This document shows positions 8,997 through 18,582 of a stretch of DNA of 64,000 bases, one piece after another. The stretch spans positions 1,860,001 to 1,924,000 of the forward strand of contig NC_016023.1 in NCBI RefSeq assembly GCF_000169195.2, written 5' to 3'. Source of the DNA: Heyndrickxia coagulans 36D1. Lineage in GTDB: Bacteria; Bacillota; Bacilli; Bacillales; Bacillaceae_C. Below the pieces are notes generated by a model. That model had not been told where the DNA came from and did no database searches. It worked only from the letters and a program-made list of their open reading frames with translations. The translations under genes were made by a program, and so were the position numbers. Position 1 is the stretch's first letter. Each line of letters opens with the position of its first letter.

Positions 8997-10833
8997 GGGA
9001 AATCAGGCACCGGGGCCTTTTTTGCGGATGGTCCGTCCGGGCGGGGGAGGCGCGGCACGGTTCAGAGGCCCGGTCGAGAAACCAAAGCAGTTTAAAGGGA
9101 CGTTAAAAAGGCTTTGGGCTTATTTTGGCAGGGAAAGAAACGGGCTGTCCGTCATTCTTGCATTGATTGTGGCCGACTCTGTCCTTACATTGTGCATCCC
9201 CTATTTTATCGGCAGGGCCGTTGATGCCATGCCACCGGGCAGAAAGGTCCATTTTAACCTGCTTGAAATCATGATTTTTGTGCTTACAGCGGCTTATATT
9301 GCAGATGCTGTCTTAACCTTTTTACAAGGTTGGCTTGTGGCCGGTGTTTCGCAACGGATTGTGCAGCGTTTGCGCAGCCATCTGTTTCAAAAGCTGCAAA
9401 AACTCCCGGTTTCTTTTTTTGACGCGAGAACCCACGGTGAACTGATGAGCCGGCTGTCGAATGACATAGACAACGTGAGCAATACCATTTCCCAATCGAC
9501 AACGCAGCTCATGTCGGGGGTCATTGCCCTTCTCGGTACACTCATGATGATGATCATTTTAAGTCCGGTTTTAACGGTTGCAAGCCTGTGTACGGTTCCA
9601 CTCGTGTTTTTGCTGACGCGGACAATTGCTAAGCGAACTTCAGTGCTGTTTAAAAATAACCAGGCGGAACTCGGCCGGTTAAACGGGCATATTGAAGAAA
9701 CGATTTCGGGGATTGAGGTGGTCAAAGCTTTTAACCATGAAGAAAAGGCAATCAAGAAGTTTGAAGAGGTGAACCAGTCCTTGCTTAAGGTCGGGCTGAG
9801 GGCGCAAATTTGGTCTGGGTTTCTCATGCCACTTATGAACGTGATTAACAACTTTGGGTTTGCAATGGTTGCGGTTGTCGGCGGGGTGCTGGCTTTAAAA
9901 GGCATGATTACCGTGGGCGTAATCGCAAGTTTTCTGACATATTCCCGGCAGTTTGTGCGGCCGCTCAATAATTTGGCGAATATTTTTAACGTCCTGCAGT
10001 CAGGGGTTGCCGGAGCTGAGCGGGTTTTTGACATACTGGATGAAAAAGAAGAGGCGGAAGATGCAAGAGAGGCGATCGTGCTCCAGGATCCAAAAGGCCA
10101 TGTTGTGTTTGAAAATGTCAGCTTCGGGTATCGCGAGGACGTTCCGATTATAAAAAATATCAGCTTTGAGGCAAAGCCGGGCACACGTACAGCGCTGGTC
10201 GGGCCTACCGGAGCCGGAAAAACGACGATTGTAAACCTTTTGACCCGGTTTTACGATGTCACGGAAGGCCGGATTTCAATTGATGGCACGGATATCCGGA
10301 AGTATACACGAGACAGCCTGAGAAGAAGTTTTGGCTTTGTCCTTCAGGATACGTATTTATTTGCAGGTACCATTAAGGAAAATATCAAATACGGAAATCC
10401 TAAAGCGACGGATGAAGAAGTTGAAGAAGCGGCCCGGCTTGCCCATGCCGATATTTTTATCAACCGGATGCCCGATAAATATGAAACCATTTTGTCGGAA
10501 AACGGGGGCAACTTGAGCCAGGGGCAGCGCCAGCTTTTGGCCATCGCAAGGGTTTTTCTGGCAAAGCCAGCATTGCTGATATTGGATGAGGCAACAAGCA
10601 GCATCGATACACGGACAGAACGTTTTATCCAGGATGCGCTCCTTTCGATGATGGAGGGACGCACGAGTTTCATCATCGCCCACCGCCTGAATACAATCCG
10701 CGATGCCGATCATATCATGGTCATCGACCACGGGCAAATCATCGAGCAAGGCAGCCATGACGAACTAATGGCACACCGCGGCCGGTATTATCATATGTTT
10801 TATAACCAATTTAAAAATGTGGGAGAGGGGTAG
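8971..10833 (+). CDS. ABC multidrug-type exporter half-transporter, catalytically canonical subunit
   Basis: 620 residues from ATG 8971 inside the end of the previous gene. The N-terminal 50 residues are a hydrophilic Gly/Pro/Arg-rich extension, followed by six membrane helices and a nucleotide-binding domain. Walker A is GPTGAGKT, Walker B ends LLILDEATSSID with the catalytic Glu, and the H-loop is IIAHR. The signature is LSQGQ. This subunit should hydrolyse ATP at the composite site and complement the partner's degenerate residues. A terminator hairpin follows within 15 bases of the stop, closing a three-gene operon (repressor plus two subunits). Confidence 0.9.
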   Translation: MAGQTNRYKGNQAPGPFLRMVRPGGGGAARFRGPVEKPKQFKGTLKRLWAYFGRERNGLSVILALIVADSVLTLCIPYFIGRAVDAMPPGRKVHFNLLEIMIFVLTAAYIADAVLTFLQGWLVAGVSQRIVQRLRSHLFQKLQKLPVSFFDARTHGELMSRLSNDIDNVSNTISQSTTQLMSGVIALLGTLMMMIILSPVLTVASLCTVPLVFLLTRTIAKRTSVLFKNNQAELGRLNGHIEETISGIEVVKAFNHEEKAIKKFEEVNQSLLKVGLRAQIWSGFLMPLMNVINNFGFAMVAVVGGVLALKGMITVGVIASFLTYSRQFVRPLNNLANIFNVLQSGVAGAERVFDILDEKEEAEDAREAIVLQDPKGHVVFENVSFGYREDVPIIKNISFEAKPGTRTALVGPTGAGKTTIVNLLTRFYDVTEGRISIDGTDIRKYTRDSLRRSFGFVLQDTYLFAGTIKENIKYGNPKATDEEVEEAARLAHADIFINRMPDKYETILSENGGNLSQGQRQLLAIARVFLAKPALLILDEATSSIDTRTERFIQDALLSMMEGRTSFIIAHRLNTIRDADHIMVIDHGQIIEQGSHDELMAHRGRYYHMFYNQFKNVGEG

Positions 10834-10847
10834 GGGGAATGGCTGTT

Positions 10848-10888
10848 AGCGCCAAATCGTCTACTGAAGTATTTGGCGCTTTGATTTA
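10848..10888. terminator. Convergent terminator between the exporter operon and the small gene pair
   Basis: AGCGCCAAAT (10848-10857) pairs perfectly with ATTTGGCGCT (10871-10880). It lies between two converging units and overlaps the stop of the minus-strand gene. Confidence 0.65.
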
Positions 10889-11299
10889 TCCATCGTTTTC
10901 TTCCTCCCAATGATCTGGCGACTCTTCTAACCTTATTCTTGCGGTATAATATATGCTGTCTCCTTGCTTCCCTTTAGCATTTCTTAAGCCAACTGCAAGT
11001 TTAAAAACATCATAGAAATCAGCATCGTATCGATATATAAATCGATCATCACGGGTGAATTTTCTTGGGGGTTTTTTCATGGAGAAAAAATCTATCCGGC
11101 TCCAATCCTGAAGCTGATACATTAATCTAGTGTTGGGCAGATATGGATTCTTCATTGCGATTTGGATAGCTTTATCATATTGTGTTAAGAATTCATCAAA
11201 CTGGTCTTCTGTCATTTCCTGTGCAATTTTCACTAAATCAATTGAAATGATTTCCGGATGAAACAATATACGCCGGATTGGAAAGTCTTCATTTTTCAT
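10886..11299 (-). CDS. Uncharacterised 137-residue protein, second gene of a two-gene unit
   Basis: I do not recognise the family. The protein is soluble and rich in aromatic and charged residues, with no signal peptide or membrane helix. The segment RFIYRYDADFYDVFKLAVGLR and the basic MKKPPRKFTRDDR stretch could fit a small alpha/beta toxin or binding domain, but that is a guess. It starts 26 bases after the upstream partner's stop on the same strand, so the two are co-transcribed. Arrangement and sizes resemble a toxin-antitoxin pair with the putative antitoxin first. Confidence 0.5.
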   Translation of the reverse strand: MKNEDFPIRRILFHPEIISIDLVKIAQEMTEDQFDEFLTQYDKAIQIAMKNPYLPNTRLMYQLQDWSRIDFFSMKKPPRKFTRDDRFIYRYDADFYDVFKLAVGLRNAKGKQGDSIYYTARIRLEESPDHWEEENDG

Positions 11300-11325
11300 C
11301 TTTGAATTTCCAACCTTTCTCTGCC

Positions 11326-11652
11326 TTATCTTTTAACCACAAGATCCTTTAGTTGCTCAATTCCTTTATATTCAATAAATTTTGATGGGTCGGTTTTCGA
11401 ACGTTTTCCATACTTTTTGTTAATTTCGTGCATTTCATCAGGGGATATGTTATTCTGCTCGTTTAAATGGCTGGATTCCTCAATGCGTAGACGTTCTATT
11501 TCTTTTAATACATTTCGATACCATCTAATTGATTTAGACAAGGATTCTAGTTCTTCCGGATTTAGGCCCTCAACAAATTGAAGCAGTTCCGCTTTATTCT
11601 CTTGCTCGATCTTGTCAAAAAGCTGATCCACTTTCTGTGCAGATTCAGACAT
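11326..11652 (-). CDS. Uncharacterised acidic, coiled-coil-like 108-residue protein, first gene of the pair
   Basis: The start is ATG at 11652 (MSESAQKVDQLFDKIEQ), preceded by GGGAGGTG; a longer frame to 11745 has no ribosome site. It is strongly helical, Glu/Lys-rich and heptad-like through about residue 80, with a basic tail ending VVKR. No recognised domain. As the small first gene of a two-gene minus-strand unit it could be an antitoxin-like partner or adaptor of the downstream product; no helix-turn-helix is evident. Confidence 0.5.
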   Translation of the reverse strand: MSESAQKVDQLFDKIEQENKAELLQFVEGLNPEELESLSKSIRWYRNVLKEIERLRIEESSHLNEQNNISPDEMHEINKKYGKRSKTDPSKFIEYKGIEQLKDLVVKR

Positions 11653-11836
11653 GCTGAACACCTCCCATGATACATTCCCTCCATTCATATTATATCCTAA
11701 TCCAGACTTGGAATGAAATAGCACCTGTCCTCTCCAATTTTTCAATTTGAAAAATTACGGGAGGAGATAGGAAGCAGACGCCATTTTATAGCGAAAATGG
11801 AGTTTTCCTCATTTACTGGGGGCATCAAACGTGGGT

Positions 11837-11877
11837 TAAAAACGCCTCCAAACCTTCGAGCAGGCTTGGGGGCGTTG
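11837..11877 (-). terminator. Terminator of the nagZ-amiE-namZ operon
   Basis: Read on the minus strand, AACGCC(C)CCAA pairs with TTTGGAGGCGTT and is followed by a T run. It sits just past the namZ stop. Confidence 0.7.
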
Positions 11878-11879
11878 TT

Positions 11880-13142
11880 TCATTTATACATCAAATATTT
11901 TTCCCGTTTTTTCTTCCAGGTCCCCAAGTCCCTTTGCCATTTTCGGGCAATGGTTTTAAGGGAGGCGCCACGGTTGATATCCTGCCTGACCCAGCCGTTT
12001 CCAATCAGCTGATCAAAATAGGAAATGCCGTTTTTGTCTTCTGCCCGGAAAGTAAATTGGCCGGGATACAGGTCATGGATTGTTTTGACGATTGCAATGC
12101 CGGTTTCAACAGACTGGTAAACATTACGGTCCGTGACATGAATTTGGATCCCGTTTGCGAGCTTGCCGGCCCATTTTGAGGTTGTTGGTGTGAAAGATGC
12201 GCTTCGGAAGCGGACGCCCGGCAAACCGAGGGCATTCAATTTCTCCGCCAGCAAGTCCCCGTCAATGAACGGTGCCCCGATTAACTCAAACGGGCGGGTC
12301 GTCCCCCTGCCTTCCGAAATATTTGTCCCTTCAATGAGTGCCGCACCAGGATAGACGATCGCCGTGTCCAACGTCGGCATGTTCGGGGATGGCATCACCC
12401 ACTGGAGCGGGGTGTCATCCGCGTACATATCCCTGTGCCAGCCTTTCATCGGCACAACTGTAAGATCCGCTCCGATTCCGCATTCTTTGTTAAAATATTT
12501 AGTAAGCTCTCCCGCTGTCATCCCGTGGCGGAGCGCGATCGAATACATTCCGACAAAAGAGGAGTAGGCTGGATTAAGCACCGGCCCCTCGACTTTCGTG
12601 CCGCCAATCGGGTTCGGGCGGTCGAGCACGATGAACGGAATGCCTTTTTCCTTCGCTGCTTCCATCGCATAAGCCATTGTGTAAATATAAGTGTAAAATC
12701 TTGCGCCAACATCCTGAATATCAAAGACAAGCACATCGACATCCTTCAGCATTTCAGGTGTCGGCTTTTTCGTTTCACCGTACAAACTGTAAACCGGAAG
12801 CCCTGTTTTCGAATCGGTATAAAACGGTACATAGGCACCGGCGCCCGCACTGCCGCGCACCCCGTGTTCCGGGCCGAAAAGAGCGGTTAGATGAATATCC
12901 GGATTTCTGGCAAATCTGTCCACGATACTGTTTAACGACTGGTCGACACCGGTCGGATTTGTGATCAGCCCGACCCGTTTCCCTTTCAGCAAATGGACCT
13001 TCTCTTTTAAAAAAACATCGACACCGAGCTGAAAAGAAGGGTGTTTTTGTTTTTCGCGTGGCTGGTTGCTCCGGGCCGCATGCACCACGGCCAGGCAGCT
13101 GAAAGCGATCATAAGTGCCAATACGCTAGCGAGCCTTTTCAT
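11880..13142 (-). CDS. namZ: Exo-beta-N-acetylmuramidase NamZ (DUF1343), secreted
   Basis: 420 residues. ATG at 13142 follows AAAAGGAGGAACC. The N-terminus is a signal peptide (MKRLASVLALMIAFSCLAVVHA). The DUF1343 body carries family landmarks KRVGLITNPTGVD, FGPEHGVRG, VFDIQDVGARFYTYI, DRPNP and EGTNISEGRGTTRPFE. In B. subtilis, NamZ (YbbC) releases terminal MurNAc from peptidoglycan fragments outside the cell and works with NagZ and AmiE. It is the last gene of the operon, 14 bases after amiE. Compared with B. subtilis, murQ, murR and murP are not adjacent here. Confidence 0.92.
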   Translation of the reverse strand: MKRLASVLALMIAFSCLAVVHAARSNQPREKQKHPSFQLGVDVFLKEKVHLLKGKRVGLITNPTGVDQSLNSIVDRFARNPDIHLTALFGPEHGVRGSAGAGAYVPFYTDSKTGLPVYSLYGETKKPTPEMLKDVDVLVFDIQDVGARFYTYIYTMAYAMEAAKEKGIPFIVLDRPNPIGGTKVEGPVLNPAYSSFVGMYSIALRHGMTAGELTKYFNKECGIGADLTVVPMKGWHRDMYADDTPLQWVMPSPNMPTLDTAIVYPGAALIEGTNISEGRGTTRPFELIGAPFIDGDLLAEKLNALGLPGVRFRSASFTPTTSKWAGKLANGIQIHVTDRNVYQSVETGIAIVKTIHDLYPGQFTFRAEDKNGISYFDQLIGNGWVRQDINRGASLKTIARKWQRDLGTWKKKREKYLMYK

Positions 13143-13156
13143 TCCGGTTCCTCCTT

Positions 13157-14812
13157 TTAACGGTTCCGCAAAGCCCAGTCATGGCTTGTAAAAGATACTT
13201 TCGCAGTTTTACCGTGTGATACGACGGACGGATGGAGCACATACCAGCCGCGGCCGTTCACTGATCCGTCGGTTTCATACACAAAGCGGATATGTTTCGT
13301 GCCGGCAGGGAGTGGGATGGACATCTGCCGCCAGTTGCCGCTTGATCCTGTTAAAGCATTGCCGGCTTTCGTCCAGTTTTTCCCGTCCGTTGAAACCTCC
13401 ACTTTCCCAAAGTCTGCGTTTTGTTCCATTCGGTACCAGGTCCGGAAATGGAGAAACGCCGGCCTTTTCAAGTCAACATCTGCCTCCAGCACAGCTTTTC
13501 TATTATCGCCGTAACCGGCAAACCATGCGCCGTGTTTATCCGGAACGGCAACCGGGATGGCGTCCGCCGCAAGCCGGGCAACAGATCGCCTGATTCCGTT
13601 TGTCGAGACAGTGTTCCGGGTCGGATGGACGCGGTTGGTCAATAAAATGACCGTTGTTTGGTTTTTCGGGCTGATCACCATTGATGTGCCAGTGTAGCCG
13701 GTATGCCCCATTGTATTTGTATCGGAGAGTGCATCCATGTACCATCCCTGATTTAATTCAAAGCCGAGCCCGTGATCATCGCCGGGAAAAGCGCTGTTCA
13801 TATTCTGTTCCATCAGCCGGACCGTTTCCGGTTTTAAAATCCGGGCGCCCGCATATTTGCCGTTTTGTAAAATCGTTTGTGCAAGTATAGCAAGGTCATG
13901 TGCGGTGGAAAACACGCCCGCATGCCCGGCAACGCCATCCAGCGCCCACGCGTTTTCGTCATGCACCTGCCCCCGGATCATTCCTCTTTCAGTCCACGGC
14001 TGAAATTCCGTTGCGGCAATGCGCGTTTTTAACGAAGCGGGCGGATTATACATCGTATCGCGCATGCCGAGGGGGATGGTAATATGCGTTTTTACATAAG
14101 CATCCAGCCGCTGCCCGCTCAAAACTTCAACCAAAACGCCAAGTGTAATCATGTTTAAATCGCTGTACGTATACGTCGTTCCCGGGGGATTTTGCAGTCC
14201 GTGTTTCAGAACAATTTCGAGTCGGTCTTTGCGGGAAGTTCCCATTTTATAAACCGGGATTCCCGCCTCAAACCCGGAAGTGTGTGTCATCAGCTGGCGG
14301 ATGGTCACGTTCTCCTTTCCGTTTTCCGCGAATGCAGGAATATACTTTGCGACAGGGTCATCAAGCGCAAATTTCCGCTTTTCAAACAGCTGCATGGCTG
14401 CAATGGATGTAAACAATTTGCTGATCGAAGCAATGTCGTAAATGGTGTTTGTTTTTGCAAGGACCGGGACGGATGCTTCTGTAAACTGGTCGTCTGTATA
14501 ACGGTATGCATAGCCGTATGCCTGTTCTTTTACAATCGTGCCTTTCCTTGCGACAAGCACAACGGCGCCCGGCATGACTTTTTGCGCAATCGCGTCATTT
14601 ACCGCTTTGTCAATGTCTGTGAGCGGGTCTTGGGCCATTCCGGCAGATGCGGGTGTTCCTTTATGCAGTACTGCTGAACTTTTGCCGGGCGCATCCCAAG
14701 AAAATGGGTGGCCATGATATCCGGATGCAAAGGCAAGAGACGGGATGGACCCGACTGCCAGCAAAAGAATGCATCCAACCCATAAAACGAATTTTATCCC
14801 TTTGTTCTTCAA
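13157..14812 (-). CDS. amiE: N-acetylmuramyl-L-alanine amidase AmiE (serine beta-lactamase fold) with extra C-terminal domain
   Basis: 551 residues. TTG at 14812 follows AAAGGGGGG. An N-terminal signal peptide precedes a class C beta-lactamase/esterase fold: SxxK motif SISKLF (nucleophile Ser), YSD (the Tyr-x-Asn-like element) and GHTGYTG late in the domain. In the B. subtilis pathway this amidase removes the stem peptide from MurNAc-peptides released by NagZ. The protein is about 110 residues longer than B. subtilis AmiE. The extension (about 430-551) looks like a secreted beta-sandwich (FRTWYRMEQNADFGKVEVS, DGKNWTK, RFVYETD) and may bind sugar or wall. The gene lies between nagZ and namZ with 14-base gaps on each side. 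Confidence 0.88.
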   Translation of the reverse strand: MKNKGIKFVLWVGCILLLAVGSIPSLAFASGYHGHPFSWDAPGKSSAVLHKGTPASAGMAQDPLTDIDKAVNDAIAQKVMPGAVVLVARKGTIVKEQAYGYAYRYTDDQFTEASVPVLAKTNTIYDIASISKLFTSIAAMQLFEKRKFALDDPVAKYIPAFAENGKENVTIRQLMTHTSGFEAGIPVYKMGTSRKDRLEIVLKHGLQNPPGTTYTYSDLNMITLGVLVEVLSGQRLDAYVKTHITIPLGMRDTMYNPPASLKTRIAATEFQPWTERGMIRGQVHDENAWALDGVAGHAGVFSTAHDLAILAQTILQNGKYAGARILKPETVRLMEQNMNSAFPGDDHGLGFELNQGWYMDALSDTNTMGHTGYTGTSMVISPKNQTTVILLTNRVHPTRNTVSTNGIRRSVARLAADAIPVAVPDKHGAWFAGYGDNRKAVLEADVDLKRPAFLHFRTWYRMEQNADFGKVEVSTDGKNWTKAGNALTGSSGNWRQMSIPLPAGTKHIRFVYETDGSVNGRGWYVLHPSVVSHGKTAKVSFTSHDWALRNR

Positions 14813-14826
14813 CCAAGTTCCCCCCT

Positions 14827-16587
14827 TTAGTAATGAAGACCGTGGCCGAACGGTTCGTACCCCGGAATGGTGACGGGCAATTTGCCGCCAGGGTTGATTT
14901 CGCCTGTGAGCGCTTTTGCAGCAGATTGCACAGAAACGCTGCGGTTTCCGTAAGTCAGAAGATTTGCGTCCACATCAGGTGCACTCATAATGTCATAAGG
15001 ATTGCCCGTTGAAACCATTACGACCGGTTTGCCTGTTTTTTTCAGCGCTTTTAAAAATGCCTGTTGCGCGGTGTTGGTATTTGCATTGTAAGCGGCGGCG
15101 ACAATCACGTCGGCATTTTGTGCTTTTTCTACTGCCACAGCGGTTTCCTCCTGTGTTGGCGAGGCCGTTGTGCTCGTATTGCCGGTTATAAACCCTTTTT
15201 CTTTCAGAAGGTCGGCAAGGCGGCTGCTGTTTGCAACAGATGGGCCGGTTACGAATATTTTTTTCGTTTTATTGAGCGGCAATATTTTATTTTCGTTTTT
15301 AACCAGTGTAATGCTTTCGTCCGCCATTTTTTGGGCGGCTTTCAAATGTTCGGGGGTACCAAAATTTCTTAACGCTTTTTCAGATGTAAATGGGTTCCGG
15401 ACAATGCCGCGTTCATATTTCACCCGTAAAATTCTCGCGACAGATTCATCCAAGCGTTTTCGGCTGATTTCACCGGTTTTCACTGCATTTCGCACAGCAT
15501 TCCAGGCAACTTCCACATCGGGCGGGTTGAGTAAAATGTCTGCGCCTGCATTGAATGCTGCTACCGGCACTTTGTCGGGGGCAAGGACGTTTGCACCTGA
15601 CATATCGAGGCTATCGGTCACAATCAGCCCGTCGTAACCCAGTTTTTCACGGAGGAGGCCGGTCATGATCTTTTTCGAAAGCGTCGCCGGCAGGCCGGAA
15701 TCATCGAGTGCCGGTACAACAATGTGTGCGGTCATGATTGCATCCACGCCGGATGCGATCGCGGCCTTAAACGGTTTTAAATCTACGTCATTTAATGTTT
15801 TCAAGTCGTGATGGATGATAGGCAGGCCGTAATGGGAATCGACATTCGTATCCCCGTGGCCCGGAAAGTGTTTGCCGGTAGCGGCCACATTTTGGCTTTG
15901 AAATCCTGCGATTTGGGCAGTGCCAAGTGATGCGACAAGGTCCGGATTTTCTGAATAGGAACGGACGCCGATCACCGGGTTGGCCGGATTTACATTGACA
16001 TCGAGATCCGGGGCAAAGTCCATATTGATGCCGAGACTTTTCAGTTCTACCGCCATGATCTCTGCAGCCTTTTTCGCGTTGGCTGCAGACCTGGTTGCTG
16101 CGAGTGCCATATTCCCCGGGAAAACGGCTCCCGGTTCGAGTACACGGGCAACCGCGCCGCCTTCCTGGTCCGTAGAAATAAAGAGCGGAATGCGGGGCTT
16201 TTGTTTTAACGCAATTTTCTGTAGCCCGTTGGATAACTGCTGCACTTGTCTGGCATCAACAGGGGTGCTGATATTATCCGACCAGTTGAAATAGATGACG
16301 CCGCCAATATGGTATTTTTCGATGATTTCTTTGAAGTTTGTGCCGCCACGCCCTTTTTCGATATTCGTTTCGGCGTAGGCGGGGTCCTCCGGTGTTTTTC
16401 CGTAAGCATGAACAATGAACAGCTGCCCGACTTTTTCCTCGACCGTCATCTTTCTCAATTCATGGGACACCCAGCGTTCTTCTGCCCTTGTTCTCCAATG
16501 CCCATCCTGTTTCGCTTGTACACGGAAGCCGGGCATAAGCGAAAACAACAACGCAAAACATACGACAAACAATCCGGATCTTTTCAA
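14827..16587 (-). CDS. nagZ: beta-N-acetylglucosaminidase NagZ (GH3), secreted
   Basis: TTG at 16587 is preferred: AGGGAGG lies 10 bases before it, while the in-frame GTG at 16596 is too close. The mature protein follows a signal peptide (KRSGLFVVCFALLFSLM). The GH3 barrel spans about 45-370: KHFPGHGDTNVDSHYG holds the His/Asp acid-base dyad on the flexible loop, and VTDSLDMSG holds the nucleophile Asp. A C-terminal alpha/beta domain extends to 586. It cleaves GlcNAc from GlcNAc-MurNAc(-peptide). It is first gene of a three-gene extracellular muropeptide salvage operon. Confidence 0.92.
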   Translation of the reverse strand: MKRSGLFVVCFALLFSLMPGFRVQAKQDGHWRTRAEERWVSHELRKMTVEEKVGQLFIVHAYGKTPEDPAYAETNIEKGRGGTNFKEIIEKYHIGGVIYFNWSDNISTPVDARQVQQLSNGLQKIALKQKPRIPLFISTDQEGGAVARVLEPGAVFPGNMALAATRSAANAKKAAEIMAVELKSLGINMDFAPDLDVNVNPANPVIGVRSYSENPDLVASLGTAQIAGFQSQNVAATGKHFPGHGDTNVDSHYGLPIIHHDLKTLNDVDLKPFKAAIASGVDAIMTAHIVVPALDDSGLPATLSKKIMTGLLREKLGYDGLIVTDSLDMSGANVLAPDKVPVAAFNAGADILLNPPDVEVAWNAVRNAVKTGEISRKRLDESVARILRVKYERGIVRNPFTSEKALRNFGTPEHLKAAQKMADESITLVKNENKILPLNKTKKIFVTGPSVANSSRLADLLKEKGFITGNTSTTASPTQEETAVAVEKAQNADVIVAAAYNANTNTAQQAFLKALKKTGKPVVMVSTGNPYDIMSAPDVDANLLTYGNRSVSVQSAAKALTGEINPGGKLPVTIPGYEPFGHGLHY

Positions 16588-16624
16588 AAACGCCACCCCT
16601 CCCTTTTGTAATCCCTTTCATTTT

Positions 16625-17218
16625 TAGTCTAACAGGCCAAAGAAGCCTGTCCATCCGTCTTTTTGCTTATGTTTTCCAGGCCGGGACGGTTTTAATATAG
16701 ATGTTCATGTATCCGGATAAACCGCACCGCCGGAAAAATTGAAAACCAGCCGGAAATTTTCTGGATGTGCATGCCTGTCATATCGGGAACGGCGAGTGCA
16801 GCAAATGGGGGAGCGGGCACAGGGATGATGGAAATGGAGAAAGTAGAGTAGCAGCTAAAGTGAAAAAATGCCCGGACCTCTGATATAATTAGGTTTGTTC
16901 AGAAAAACCAACCAAAAAGGTGGGGGGATTTTTTCTTTTCCAAAATACGAGTAAATGTTACCAAGTGTCTCCTGTTTTTCTGTTGCCGAGGAATGGGGTT
17001 TGCTTGAACAATTGCATCCTTTAAGCAAAATATTTATGTATCTGAGACAGAGTTGGTAAATTGCTCCTGATTGTTCTGTTTCGGGGGGCTTTAGATGTTT
17101 TTCCGGGCCACAATACACTTTTTTAAATAGGGGCCTGGGAGCAATGCGATTGAACCTGAATTTATCGGTGCTCAGGAAGGGCCCGGGCAAAACGATTCGT
17201 TTGAAAAAGGAGGGCGCC
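16625..17218. other. 594-base gap between the divergent nagZ and ydcZ-like genes
   Basis: There is no supported gene. A short hairpin, ACAGGC/GCCTGT (16632-16637 with 16645-16650), lies in the likely nagZ leader. TATAAT occurs near 16882 without a good -35. The rest appears featureless. Confidence 0.4.
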
Positions 17219-18157
17219 ATGTTCGCCGTTTTTGCAGGCATTGCAACTGGATTCGGTTTGGCTGTACAAACAGCTATCAATTCCCAGTTAAGAAAGTTTG
17301 TTGTATCTCCCTTTCTGGCTTCTATGATTTCATTCCTGGTTGGAACTGTCTTTTTGGCCGCTGCAACAGCTGTAAGCCGGACACCTTTAGGGGTTCCCGC
17401 CGGTCTTTTCTTGAACCAGCCTGTTTGGATCTGGTTTGGCGGTATTTGCGGTGTGATCGGGCTGACTTCCAATATCCTCCTTTTCCCCAAACTGGGAAGT
17501 GTACAAACGACGGTCATGCCGATTTTAGGCATGATTCTCATGGGCATGCTCATCGACCAATTCGGCTGGTTTCACTCCATTAGACAATCTTTCGGAATAA
17601 ACAGGGCGATTGGCGTATTTCTTGTCCTTGCAGGGGTAGTTTTTGCAGTCGTTGTCCCGGAAGCCATTGCAAAACGCCATTCTGCCATAGAAGAGCAAAA
17701 GGGAGAAAATATATGGATTTGGCGGCTGTTGGGAATCGCGGCCGGTATGATTATGGCTGTCCAGGCAGCAATAAACGGAAAGCTGGGCACAGTGCTCCAT
17801 TCTCCGGTTCACGCTGCCTTCATTTCATTTTTTGTCGGCTCTGTGGTGCTCGTCCTTATCGTTGGCATAAAAGACCGCAGTTTCACGAATATCAAGGAGC
17901 CGGTTAAGCAATCTGCTCCATGGTGGGTATGGCTTGGCGGCATCATCGGCGGGCTGTACATTTTGATTAACGTGTTCCTTGTCGATCATATTGGCACAGG
18001 GCAAACCGTGATTCTGGCACTGTTCGGCCAGATTGCCGGAAGCCTTGTAGTGGAACGATTCGGCCTGTTTAAATCTTTAAAAAGAAGAATTGTGCCAGTC
18101 CAAATATTGGGCCTCGCCATCATGCTTTCCGGTGTAATTTTAATCAAGATGTTTTAG
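17219..18157 (+). CDS. DMT-superfamily transporter with two YdcZ (DUF606) halves
   Basis: 312 residues. ATG 17219 follows AAAAAGGAGGG; the frame extends upstream to 17144 without a ribosome site. About ten membrane helices form two homologous five-helix halves, marked by the repeats GLAVQTAINSQLR (about 14) and IMAVQAAINGKLG (about 180), the YdcZ/DUF606 signature. Most YdcZ proteins are single-half and pair up; this is the fused form. Substrate unknown, possibly an amine or metabolite efflux system. It has no operon partner. Confidence 0.8.
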   Translation: MFAVFAGIATGFGLAVQTAINSQLRKFVVSPFLASMISFLVGTVFLAAATAVSRTPLGVPAGLFLNQPVWIWFGGICGVIGLTSNILLFPKLGSVQTTVMPILGMILMGMLIDQFGWFHSIRQSFGINRAIGVFLVLAGVVFAVVVPEAIAKRHSAIEEQKGENIWIWRLLGIAAGMIMAVQAAINGKLGTVLHSPVHAAFISFFVGSVVLVLIVGIKDRSFTNIKEPVKQSAPWWVWLGGIIGGLYILINVFLVDHIGTGQTVILALFGQIAGSLVVERFGLFKSLKRRIVPVQILGLAIMLSGVILIKMF

Positions 18158-18582
18158 TTCATATTGGTTCTTCTTGTTTTTCCAATTCCGCAATCCCCGG
18201 CAGGAAAAACGGTTCAAAATGTGCATAATTTCTTCTAACCAATACGGCATTTTCCCAGTCCTTGCTCCGTCTGCCTGAAGTGCAGGTAATCTGCCTGTAT
18301 GTTCGCGCAGTTTTCCGGCTTTTTTCGCCAGTTTTCCTGCTTTTGCGGTGTGCTGATTCCTTTGGCGCCTAAGAGAAACAGGCTGATGATTCAGATGGGG
18401 TGTGTAAAGTCGCGTTCAAAAGCGATCGCAACAGCCTGGAACATGTATTTTGCCATGCCGATTCCTTTGGGCGGTGCTGTAAAGGCGCGCTTTTGAGACA
18501 GTTGATCTGCAAATTCCGCGCCTTTATAACCGGCTGTACAGGCTGGGCTTGAGAACCCGTTGTTTCAAGTGCATCATGTAAC
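18158..18582. other. Gap with probable decayed coding fragments
   Basis: On the minus strand from about 18300 to a stop at 18159, one frame reads like a protein end (DWENAVLVRRNYAHFEPFF). Another near 18395-18490 reads KGIGMAKYMFQAVAIAFERD. Neither has a start or ribosome site, and I do not recognise the families. They look like gene remnants. Confidence 0.3.

Noticed and set aside
12163-15637. Numerous plus-strand frames opposite nagZ-amiE-namZ
   Set aside because: They are shadows of GC-rich genes, without starts or recognisable sequence.
16855-17553. Minus-strand 232-codon frame across the ydcZ-like promoter and gene start
   Set aside because: It overlaps a well-supported transporter in antisense and has atypical composition and no family match.
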